NCBI GenBank assembly: GCA_023665865.1 | Contig: JAMPDC010000001.1 | Span: 1,782,223-1,846,222 of the forward strand | Direction of reading: 5' to 3' | Length of the DNA: 64,000 bases | Source of the DNA: Staphylococcus sp. | Lineage (GTDB): Bacteria > Bacteroidota > Bacteroidia > Bacteroidales > Muribaculaceae | Shown here: piece after piece, positions 15,302 through 22,786 of the stretch | Layout: each line of letters opens with the position of its first letter | How positions within the stretch are numbered: the stretch's first letter is position 1 | Notes under the pieces: generated by a model | Told to the model about the DNA's origin: nothing | What the model saw: only the letters and a program-made list of their open reading frames with translations | Databases searched by the model: none | Made by a program: the position numbers and the translations under genes

Positions 15302-18300
15302 ATGAAACATTTATCACTTATAGTTGCTTTTCTTCTCATCACGTGCCATAGCTTGCTTGCCGAGACTCCGGCTCTGCCTGTCGATGAGTCTGCAACCGGG
15401 CCTGCTTTGTCGGGACGCAATGTCTCGGGTATAGTGCGCGACGAGAGCGGTATCCCGATCATCGGGGCTACCGTGGCTCTTGACGGGCACCCCTCGGTCG
15501 GCACCATCACAGATATCGACGGCCGTTTCAGGCTCAATTTTGACCTTCCGGAGACGGACAGTCTGAAGCTTGAGGTTTCCTACATTGGTTATGAGACTGT
15601 CACCATGTCTCTTAAGCCTGGTCAGCGCCATTATGCCATCACCATGCAGGTCGTTAAGACCGAGCTTGATGAGGTGGTCGTGGTGGGCTACGGTTCGCAG
15701 CGCAAGGTTGATCTGACTGGGTCTGTGGCCTCTGTCTCCAGCGGTGCGCTTGCCGATCGTCCCATCACCAATGTCACCACCGCTCTCGCCGGTTTGGCAT
15801 CGGGCCTGACCGTCAGCAATACCGGGGGCAATACTCCGGGCTACGAGTCGCAGAGCATCAGAGTGCGCGGGCAGGGTACTCTCAATGATGCCGCTCCGCT
15901 CGTTGTGGTCGACGGCATGACCGGCATAGCACTCAGCGATATCAATCCTCAGGACATTGAGAATATCTCGATATTGAAAGATGCGGCATCGTCGGCCATC
16001 TACGGCTCGCGTGCGGCCAACGGAGTGATCCTTGTCACCACCCGCCACGGTCTCGAATCGGCCCCGCGTCTGACCTATAGCGGCAATGTCTCGTTTGAGA
16101 CCGTGGCCAAACGTCTCAATCTCGTCACCGACTATGCTGACTTCATGGAGATCCAGAACGCTGCCCTCGTCATCAACGGCCAGGCTGCACGCTTCTCGCA
16201 GGGGAAGATTGACGAGTGGCGCAACGATGCCGGCCGCAATCCGACCATCTATCCCAACACTGACTGGCAGGATCACATCTACCGCAATCCATCGGTTGTG
16301 CAGAATCACAACTTTGCTGTGACAGGCGGAGGGCGGCGTGTGCGCTATAACATGTCGTTCGGCTACGTCGACAATCCCGGCATGATCTACTACACCGACT
16401 ATTCCCGCTATCAGCTGCGGGCCAATCTTGATGTCAATATCAAGCCTTGGCTGAGTGTCGGCACAAATCTGTTCGGATATATTGACAGCAATAATCCCTC
16501 GTCGGAGAATGCGGCTGCCGGTGGCGATGTCATCTTCGGCTCCGGAGCTTTCAACACAGTCCCCGGCATGACCCTCTACGATCCTGTCACCGGACTCTAC
16601 GGTGGCATCCAGAATCCTGAGGAGGAAAACGTCAGCAATTTCAATCCCTATCGCCGCCAGTGGTTCTACAAGTCGGAATTCCCGACCAAGACGCGCCGTA
16701 CTGTGGCCAAACTCTATGGCAGCCTGAAGCCGATCAAGGGTCTGACACTCCGCGCATCGTTTTCCTACAACTACTGGACCCGCCGTGTGGAGCAGCATCT
16801 GACCGACCGCGACCTCTACCGCTTCACGGCCGAAGGGCCTGTGCTCATCAGGGAGGGAGTCGTCCGCACATATATCCGCCGCTACAACTATGCCAACACC
16901 TACCGCTCCTCGGAGCTCACCGCGAGCTATGATTTCCGCATCTCGGGACTGAGCGGTTCGGTGCTCGCCGGCGCGAGCCAGGAGTATGACAAGAATGAGA
17001 AAGAGAGTTTCCTGCGCTATGATCTCATCGACGATTCGCTGACATCTATCGACGCCGCCACCACCAACGGTCCGATCAGCGGCAACTATACGGAGTGGGC
17101 CATGCGCTCATATTTCGGACGCATCAATCTTTCGTGGGAAGACAGATATCTCCTCGAGGCCAATATCCGCTCCGATGGCTCGTCGAAATTCGCACCTGGC
17201 AAGCGCTGGGGCTATTTCCCCTCCGTCTCCGCCGGTTGGCGCATCTCCGAAGAGAGTTTCATGGATCATACAAACGACTGGCTCAACCAACTGAAGTTGC
17301 GTGCGTCCTACGGTTCGCTGGGCAACAACGCCACGACGAGCTACTATATGTATCAGTCGCTCTTTGCCACGGCCAACTATGTGCTCAACGGCAATATCGC
17401 CGGCGGTTTCGCCCAGACAATCCTCTCGGATCCCAATCTCACGTGGGAGAAAACCTACATGACCAATGTCGGTGTCGACTTCGCCTTCCTCAACAGCCGC
17501 CTCTCGGGTAGCTTTGATATCTACAACAAAGATACCAAGGGTATCCTCATCTCGCTCCCCGCTCCGCTCGAGCATGGCACGAGTGTGGTCCCCAACCAAA
17601 ATGCCGGCGAGGTCAACAACAAGGGTCTCGAGCTCGACATCCACTGGAACGACCGCATAGGCAAGGTGGGCTACAGTGTGGGCTTCAACATGAGCTACGT
17701 CCGCAACCGCGTCACCAAGTTTCAGGGCGATGTCTCGTCGATCGATGATGTCTATAAGACTCAGGAGGGGCGGCCGATCCGTCAGCTCTATGTGCTGAAA
17801 GTGGACCGCATCGTGCGCGATGAGGCCGATCTCGCCTATGTCGACGGCCTCGTTGATGCCAATCCCGACTATTTCGCCACCTATCAGCGTCCGGAGCTGG
17901 GCGATTTCCTATATGCCGACACCAACGGTGATGGAAAGCTCGACAGCAACGACCGTGTGGAGATCGGCGGTGGAAGCCTGCCCAATTTCACCTACGGTAT
18001 CAGCCTCGGACTCAACTGGAACAATTTTGATTTCAGTGCGCTCTTCCAGGGGGTGGGGGACTACAAGGTCTACTACAACAACCAGGCCTTCCGCTTCGTG
18101 ACCGTCATGGGGCAGTCGCTCAACAAGGACATCACCGACAACGCCTGGACTCCCGAGAATCCGTATGGCTCGAAGTATCCCGTCCTGCGCAACAGTTCTA
18201 ACGGGAAGAACAACATTGCGAGCGATGCCTTCGTCCACAATGCCGCCTATTTCCGCTGCAAGAACATCCAGTTGGGCTACACGGTGCCTCAGACCCTCAC

Positions 18301-18454
18301 CCGCAAGTTTTTTGTCGAGAATCTGAAGGTCTATGCCAGCGTCGACAATCTTTTCACCATCACAAGTTTCCCCGGCCTTGATCCCGAAGTCGGAGCGACA
18401 GTGGGCTATCCTACCGTCCGTCAGTATTCCGTCGGTCTCAACGTCACATTCTGA
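15302..18454 (+). CDS. SusC/RagA-family TonB-linked outer membrane protein
   Basis: 1050 aa from the ATG at 15302, giving a proper signal peptide (MKHLSLIVAFLLITCHSLLA). In order: a carboxypeptidase-regulatory-like domain (about 40-125, VSGIVRDESGIPIIGATVAL), the TonB-box region LDEVVVVGYGSQRK, a plug domain with SIRVRGQGTLNDAAPLVVVDG and ILKDAASSAIYGSRAANGVI, and a 22-strand-type barrel ending in a terminal Phe (SVGLNVTF). It forms the TonB-driven outer membrane channel for a glycan or peptide captured by the SusD partner encoded 18 bp downstream. No degradative enzyme is adjacent, so the substrate cannot be inferred. The divergent LytS/LytTR pair is the likely regulator. Confidence 0.95.
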   Translation: MKHLSLIVAFLLITCHSLLAETPALPVDESATGPALSGRNVSGIVRDESGIPIIGATVALDGHPSVGTITDIDGRFRLNFDLPETDSLKLEVSYIGYETVTMSLKPGQRHYAITMQVVKTELDEVVVVGYGSQRKVDLTGSVASVSSGALADRPITNVTTALAGLASGLTVSNTGGNTPGYESQSIRVRGQGTLNDAAPLVVVDGMTGIALSDINPQDIENISILKDAASSAIYGSRAANGVILVTTRHGLESAPRLTYSGNVSFETVAKRLNLVTDYADFMEIQNAALVINGQAARFSQGKIDEWRNDAGRNPTIYPNTDWQDHIYRNPSVVQNHNFAVTGGGRRVRYNMSFGYVDNPGMIYYTDYSRYQLRANLDVNIKPWLSVGTNLFGYIDSNNPSSENAAAGGDVIFGSGAFNTVPGMTLYDPVTGLYGGIQNPEEENVSNFNPYRRQWFYKSEFPTKTRRTVAKLYGSLKPIKGLTLRASFSYNYWTRRVEQHLTDRDLYRFTAEGPVLIREGVVRTYIRRYNYANTYRSSELTASYDFRISGLSGSVLAGASQEYDKNEKESFLRYDLIDDSLTSIDAATTNGPISGNYTEWAMRSYFGRINLSWEDRYLLEANIRSDGSSKFAPGKRWGYFPSVSAGWRISEESFMDHTNDWLNQLKLRASYGSLGNNATTSYYMYQSLFATANYVLNGNIAGGFAQTILSDPNLTWEKTYMTNVGVDFAFLNSRLSGSFDIYNKDTKGILISLPAPLEHGTSVVPNQNAGEVNNKGLELDIHWNDRIGKVGYSVGFNMSYVRNRVTKFQGDVSSIDDVYKTQEGRPIRQLYVLKVDRIVRDEADLAYVDGLVDANPDYFATYQRPELGDFLYADTNGDGKLDSNDRVEIGGGSLPNFTYGISLGLNWNNFDFSALFQGVGDYKVYYNNQAFRFVTVMGQSLNKDITDNAWTPENPYGSKYPVLRNSSNGKNNIASDAFVHNAAYFRCKNIQLGYTVPQTLTRKFFVENLKVYASVDNLFTITSFPGLDPEVGATVGYPTVRQYSVGLNVTF

Positions 18455-18472
18455 TAAATCGTCACATCATAC

Positions 18473-20242
18473 ATGGAATCAGCTATTACTATAAAAAAGA
18501 CACTCATTCACTCTATCCTCAGCGCAGTGGGTCTGGCCACACTGTTGGGTCTTTCGGCTTGTGAGAGCCTTGACTACACACCCGCTGACCAGATGTCGGG
18601 ACAGACATTCTGGCAGACGGAAGCCCACGCGCGTCAGGCAGCCGTCGGCATGTATGCCGCTATGAAAGCTCCCTGGTGTTTCGGTATGGAATTCACCTTC
18701 GACATGTGTAGCGACATCGCCGACGGCACCTCCCCCTGGGCCGATGTCTCGCGCGGCACCTCATTCACCTCCGGCAGCGGCGGTGTCCAGAATCATTGGC
18801 AGCATCTCTACGAGCTCGTCCATCGCGCCAACACCGTCATCCGCAACGTTGCCAAGATGCCAATCAGCCGCGAGACGATCGACCGAGTGACCGGCGAGGC
18901 GAGGTTTCTCCGCGCCATGGCCTATTTCCGCATGCTCAACTGCTGGGGTGGGGTCCCGTACTACGACGAGAGTTGCGATGTCAACCTCGAGTTTGCCAAT
19001 CTCAAAGCTCCACGCTGTCCGGCCGAGGAGCTCCGTGGCCATATACTCGCCGATCTTACCGAGGCGATCGAAAAGCTCCCCGTAGCCTGGGGCGACAGTG
19101 ATCTCGGGCGTGCCACCAGAGGCGCGGCCTATGCTCTCCGAGGCAAGGTCTATCTCTTCAACCGTCAGTGGGAGGAGGCTGCCGCCGATTTCGAGGAGAT
19201 CGTCAACAACCGCAACGCTGACTACGGCTACAGTCTCCATCCCGACTACAACCAGCTCTTCCGCCTCTACAACGGCCTCCACAGTCCGGAGATGATCTTC
19301 TCCATCCAGTCGATCGACGGCAACACTTCGGGCTATGCGCTCGACATCGTGTCGTATTTCGGCAACAAATCCACCATGCGCCTCATAGCCGGCAACGCCA
19401 TCGTGCCCTCGACGCGCCTCGTCGACATGTATGAGAATCTCGACGGTACCCCCTTTGACTGGGACGCCATCTTCCCCGGCTTCAACGCCGCTGACCCCGA
19501 CACTCGTCGCAGCCGGCTGAGTGTGGCCATCGACCAGGGCAGCACCTGTGTCACCGACCTCCTTGACTGCGACACCACAGCTGTCATGGATGCCTACCGC
19601 AAGCGCGACCCGCGCCTCTGTCTCAACGTCATCACTCCCTATTCCCACTATCTCGGTACCGATGCCGGCTCTAATCCGAGAGACAAGCAGTTTGTCATCG
19701 CCGATCCCTCAAAGGGTGGAGCACCCATGGAAGCCATGGCATTTATCCGCAACTCCGAAGGCTGGACGTCATACTTCTGGCGTAAATGGATCCCCACCGG
19801 TAACCTCGACGGCTATTGGGGCGAATATAACCGCACACCCTACGAATTTCCCCTCATCCGCCTCGCCGATGTCATCCTCATGCTCGCCGAAGCCTACAAC
19901 GAGACCGGTCGCGTCGACGATGCCGTGGCTGAGGTCAACAAAGTCCGCGCACGCGCAGGCATGCCGCTGCTCAATTCAGGTCCCGGATGGCTCGCCGTCG
20001 CCGACGCTGCCTCGATGGCCGAACGCATCCGCCGCGAGCGTGCCTGCGAACTCGCCGGAGAGGGTCAGCGCTACTGGGACCTCCGCCGCTGGGGACTCCT
20101 CCAGGCCTCTGTCACCGATGCACGCGACATCCTCGGCAACCTCATGTACACCCGCACCTACCAGCCGCGCCACGAGCTCTGGCCCATACCCCTCGTCGAA
20201 CTCGAACGCAACACCAACCTCACCCAAAACCCCGGTTGGTAA
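18473..20242 (+). CDS. SusD/RagB-family surface lipoprotein
   Basis: 589 aa. The signal ends in a lipobox LGLSAC; the next residues are Glu-Ser-Leu. The SusD fold is visible from LDYTPADQMSGQTFWQTEAHA through a TPR-like core (RFLRAMAYFRMLNCWGGVPY, ALRGKVYLFNRQWEEAAADF) to the typical C-terminal region RLADVILMLAEAYNETG, VNKVRARAGMP, RERACELAGEGQRYWDLRRW and LWPIPLVELERNTNLTQNPG. It caps the SusC channel encoded just upstream and captures its substrate. Third codon positions become strongly C-rich towards the 3' end, a trend that continues into the next gene. Confidence 0.95.
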   Translation: MESAITIKKTLIHSILSAVGLATLLGLSACESLDYTPADQMSGQTFWQTEAHARQAAVGMYAAMKAPWCFGMEFTFDMCSDIADGTSPWADVSRGTSFTSGSGGVQNHWQHLYELVHRANTVIRNVAKMPISRETIDRVTGEARFLRAMAYFRMLNCWGGVPYYDESCDVNLEFANLKAPRCPAEELRGHILADLTEAIEKLPVAWGDSDLGRATRGAAYALRGKVYLFNRQWEEAAADFEEIVNNRNADYGYSLHPDYNQLFRLYNGLHSPEMIFSIQSIDGNTSGYALDIVSYFGNKSTMRLIAGNAIVPSTRLVDMYENLDGTPFDWDAIFPGFNAADPDTRRSRLSVAIDQGSTCVTDLLDCDTTAVMDAYRKRDPRLCLNVITPYSHYLGTDAGSNPRDKQFVIADPSKGGAPMEAMAFIRNSEGWTSYFWRKWIPTGNLDGYWGEYNRTPYEFPLIRLADVILMLAEAYNETGRVDDAVAEVNKVRARAGMPLLNSGPGWLAVADAASMAERIRRERACELAGEGQRYWDLRRWGLLQASVTDARDILGNLMYTRTYQPRHELWPIPLVELERNTNLTQNPGW

Positions 20243-20279
20243 TTCATCCGCAGCGTTGCTTACACATCCATAAATCCCC

Positions 20280-20335
20280 GGCTTCCCGACCCCACAGTCT
20301 AAACTCACTTGGGCGGGAAGCCTTTATTTTTTAAC
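20280..20335 (+). terminator. Terminator of the susC-susD unit
   Basis: Arms ggcttcccg (20280-20288) and cgggaagcc (20314-20322) pair perfectly and are followed by tttattttttaac. Confidence 0.85.
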
Positions 20336-20390
20336 AGAATACCGAAAACCCTCACCCCCTCCAATCCGTTATTCATATACAAACCGAGAT

Positions 20391-20426
20391 GTTACAAAAC
20401 GGTTACAAAACTAAGACGTAACAAAC
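20391..20426. repeat. Helically phased gttacaaaac repeats
   Basis: gttacaaaac occurs at 20391-20400 and 20402-20411, 11 bp apart, with a third degenerate gtaacaaac at 20418-20426. They lie 37-72 bp before the adenylation-domain gene, where no clear TAnnTTTG element is seen. They could bind a regulator, but this is not demonstrated. Confidence 0.4.
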
Positions 20427-20462
20427 TCACAATCTCTCACACACTATAAAGGATGTAAAACT

Positions 20463-21944
20463 ATGGAACAGACGATCTACTCACGCTTCAAGCGACTCGT
20501 CAACAATGACCCGGACCATCCTGCAGTCATCGACGAGCGCACCTGCGTCACCTACGCAGGCCTCGACACTCTTGTCGACACCCTAATCTCACGCTTCCCC
20601 TCCTTCATACCCGCACGCGTCGGCATAGTCATGGACCACAGCGTCGAAATGATAGCCTCACTTCTCGCCGTCATCAAGGCCGGCGCAGCCTTTGTCGCAG
20701 TCGAGCCCGACTTCCCCCCGGGACGACTCGTCACCTTCCTCGTCGAAAACGGCATCGACTTCGTCATCACCCAGGAGCAACACGCCCACCTCCTCAACGA
20801 CTTCAACCGCCTCATCATCCGGCCCGACGTCTACGTCGACCCAGCGCTCCACCCGCTCCCCGACCGTTCACGCCCCGACCGACCCGCCTACATACTCTAC
20901 TCCTCCACCCCCGACGGCTACCCGCTCGGAGTCGCCGTAGGCAACTCGCAGGTCATCCACTTCACCGACTCATTCGGCAAGACATTCAACATCAGCCCCG
21001 ACGACATCCTCCTCCAATTCTCAGCCTGCATCAACAACATCTTCATCCAGGAAGTCTTCGGCGCGCTCCTCAACGGCGCAGCCATCGCAATACCCTCCGT
21101 CGCCACACGCAACGACCCACAGCGACTCATCCGCTTCATCGACGACCAATATGTCACCATCGTCAGCGGATTCCCCTTCCTCATGACCGAACTCAACGCC
21201 GTCGAAGCCCTCCCCGTCACACTCCGTCTGCTCATCAGCAGCGGAGACACCCTCCACGCCCACGCTGTCAGCCACCTCCTCCCCCAGATCACCCTCTACA
21301 ACACCTACGGCCCGCCCGAAGCGACAGTCTCGGCCACAGCCTACTGCGCAAACAACGGCAACATACTCCCCGACGGCACATACCCCATCGGCCGCCCAAT
21401 CAACGGAACCGACATTCTCATCCTCGACGACGACCTTCGCCCCGTGGCCCCCGGACAGCCCGGCGAAATATGCCTCACAGGCGACGGACTCGCCGACTAC
21501 TACACCGGCGACCACCGAGCCGACATACAACCCTTCGACACCCTCCCCGACGGACAGCGCATATTCCACACAGGCGACATCGGCCGCCAGCTCCCCGACG
21601 GAAACTTCGCCTACCTCCATCGCAAAGAGACCGAAGTCAACATCCTCGGCCGAAAAATAGTCACCGGCGAAATCGAACGCGCACTCCGCACATCCGACGA
21701 AGTCAAAGACTGCACAGTCCTCCACTACACCGACGAACAAGGCTCAGCCTACCTCGTGGCCTACGTAGTCCCCGCCACCCGCAACTTCCGCCTATCATGG
21801 GTCAAAAACCGCATGGCACAATACCTCCCCGCCTACATGATCCCCGAATTCTTCGTCCTCATCCCCTCCCTCCCCACCGACTCAGCCGGAGCCGTCAACC
21901 CCCACGCCCTCCCCGTAGTCCTCAAAGACACCAAAGTCAGCTGA
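20463..21944 (+). CDS. Stand-alone NRPS-like adenylation domain protein, degenerate at catalytic motifs
   Basis: 493 aa, the length of a free adenylation domain, with no carrier or condensation domain. Recognisable core motifs are A5 NTYGPPEATV (280-289), A7 FHTGDIGRQLPDG (368-380), A8 ILGRKIVTGEIE (394-405) and LPAYMIPEFF (455-464). Two motifs deviate. The A3 P-loop reads LYSSTPDGYPLGV (145-157) instead of the Ser/Thr/Gly-rich loop with Lys, so Leu stands in the Lys place. The A10 loop reads LPTDSAGAVN (470-479), with Ala where the adenylation-catalysing Lys is expected. Activity as an amino- or fatty-acid AMP ligase is therefore doubtful; it may bind rather than activate its ligand. Its codons are extremely C-rich compared with neighbours. 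It stands alone between a terminator and a noncoding mosaic. Confidence 0.85.
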   Translation: MEQTIYSRFKRLVNNDPDHPAVIDERTCVTYAGLDTLVDTLISRFPSFIPARVGIVMDHSVEMIASLLAVIKAGAAFVAVEPDFPPGRLVTFLVENGIDFVITQEQHAHLLNDFNRLIIRPDVYVDPALHPLPDRSRPDRPAYILYSSTPDGYPLGVAVGNSQVIHFTDSFGKTFNISPDDILLQFSACINNIFIQEVFGALLNGAAIAIPSVATRNDPQRLIRFIDDQYVTIVSGFPFLMTELNAVEALPVTLRLLISSGDTLHAHAVSHLLPQITLYNTYGPPEATVSATAYCANNGNILPDGTYPIGRPINGTDILILDDDLRPVAPGQPGEICLTGDGLADYYTGDHRADIQPFDTLPDGQRIFHTGDIGRQLPDGNFAYLHRKETEVNILGRKIVTGEIERALRTSDEVKDCTVLHYTDEQGSAYLVAYVVPATRNFRLSWVKNRMAQYLPAYMIPEFFVLIPSLPTDSAGAVNPHALPVVLKDTKVS

Positions 21945-21984
21945 CACACCTTAATATATATTAACCTCTCCCTCTGCTGAAATA

Positions 21985-22080
21985 GGTACAGGAATTCAGA
22001 AAAGACAAAAACTACAGAATAGATTATCCTGAAAAGATTATAATCATCTGTAATTTTTGTCTTTTCTGAATTTTTGTACC
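21985..22080. repeat. Long imperfect inverted repeat (34-bp arms)
   Basis: Arms 21985-22018 and 22047-22080 are complementary except for three positions and enclose a 28-nt AT-rich loop. The core of the right arm is ttttgtcttttctgaat. It begins 41 bp after the adenylation gene stop. It could be a terminator-like hairpin, the ends of a very small mobile element or a regulatory RNA; no flanking target duplication was recognised. Confidence 0.7.
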
Positions 22081-22090
22081 CATTCCCGCC

Positions 22091-22139
22091 TCCCGATTCT
22101 CGACTCTTGACTCTTGACTTTCGACTCTCGACTCCCGTC
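22091..22139. repeat. Tandem heptamer array, consensus TCTCGAC
   Basis: Seven consecutive 7-bp units run from tcccgat (22091-22097) through tctcgac, tcttgac, tcttgac, tttcgac, tctcgac to tcccgtc (22133-22139). Degenerate units continue sporadically to about 22185 (gactcccgactcccc). The array is noncoding. Confidence 0.75.
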
Positions 22140-22141
22140 AT

Positions 22142-22278
22142 CGGCTTGCCGCTTTCGAGCTTGCCGAGAAAGACTCCCGACTCCCCATTCCCCCTGTCGG
22201 AGACAGGGACATCATGCAGAAACCCCGGGCTTCAGACCGGGGGAGAACCCATCCCCCATCACACAGCCTCGGAGAGGC
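22142..22278. repeat. Row of small extragenic palindromes
   Basis: Successive short hairpins: CGGC-TT-GCCG (22142-22151), ctttc...gaaag (22152-22172), CCCTGTC-GGA-GACAGGG (22192-22208), ccccgg...ccgggg (22223-22242) and GCCTC-GGA-GAGGC (22266-22278). Two of them share the unusual GGA triloop. They are REP-like in style; whether they recur elsewhere in the genome cannot be seen here. From 22279 to about 22560 the sequence is AT- and C-rich with no gene. Confidence 0.55.
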
Positions 22279-22561
22279 GTCTCACCATCCAACTCAAAAA
22301 AACACATCTGTTAATATAATAAACCACACCCCACCACCGTATAATATACGTTGCAACCCCCAAAATCCACCTATCCGATCCCCGCAGAAGCCCCGGAAAC
22401 CCCCACTTCCGCCTTCTGTTCCCTCCCAATCGGCCATTCATCCCGATTTTCACAAATTTTAGCTCACAACTTATCCACCCATTAACCTTTATTTTCTAAT
22501 TTTACAGATAATTTGTTAAATAACCCGTTGCAGATCCCTACATTTCGCACATTTTTCACGA

Positions 22562-22628
22562 TTAACGTTCTACTTAACGTTATTTAACGCTTGGGGGGGG
22601 GTAATTTGTGAACTTTTATTTACTTTTG
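22562..22628 (+). promoter_or_regulatory. Promoter region of the giant secreted protein: ttaacgtt repeats, G9 tract, -7 element
   Basis: TACTTTTG (22621-22628) is a full -7 element. About 20 bp upstream, where the -33 element should lie, is a run of nine Gs (22593-22601). Upstream of this are ttaacgtt at 22562-22569 and 22574-22581 and ttaacgct at 22584-22591, spaced 10-12 bp. The leader to the ATG at 22787 would be about 150 nt. A homopolymer at this place could make the promoter phase-variable. Confidence 0.5.
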
Positions 22629-22786
22629 TGCTGACTATAGTTGATTGGAATTAATGTGTCGCGACATCAACACACCCATATCTTAGTCCCCGCGGAGACG
22701 TCACGAACGTCCATAACAAATTGAAACCCAGTTTATCGCAAACTAAACAACAAGTGCAAAACAAATATTAATTTAAACTTTAAATC

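Noticed and set aside
15314-16798. 494-codon minus-strand frame opposite the first susC gene
   Set aside because: Shadow of the SusC coding sequence; composition rich in His, Asp and Ile as expected for antisense of such genes, with no start context.
21021-21740. 239-codon minus-strand frame opposite the adenylation gene
   Set aside because: Arises from the C-rich third positions of the sense gene; almost wholly Val, Gly, Asp and Glu.
22091-22139. Heptamer array considered as a CRISPR
   Set aside because: Units are 7 bp without spacers, and no cas gene is present.
22460-22510. DnaA-box-like ttatccacc (near 22470) in an AT-rich intergenic stretch
   Set aside because: A single imperfect box without a cluster, dnaA or other origin genes is not evidence for an origin.
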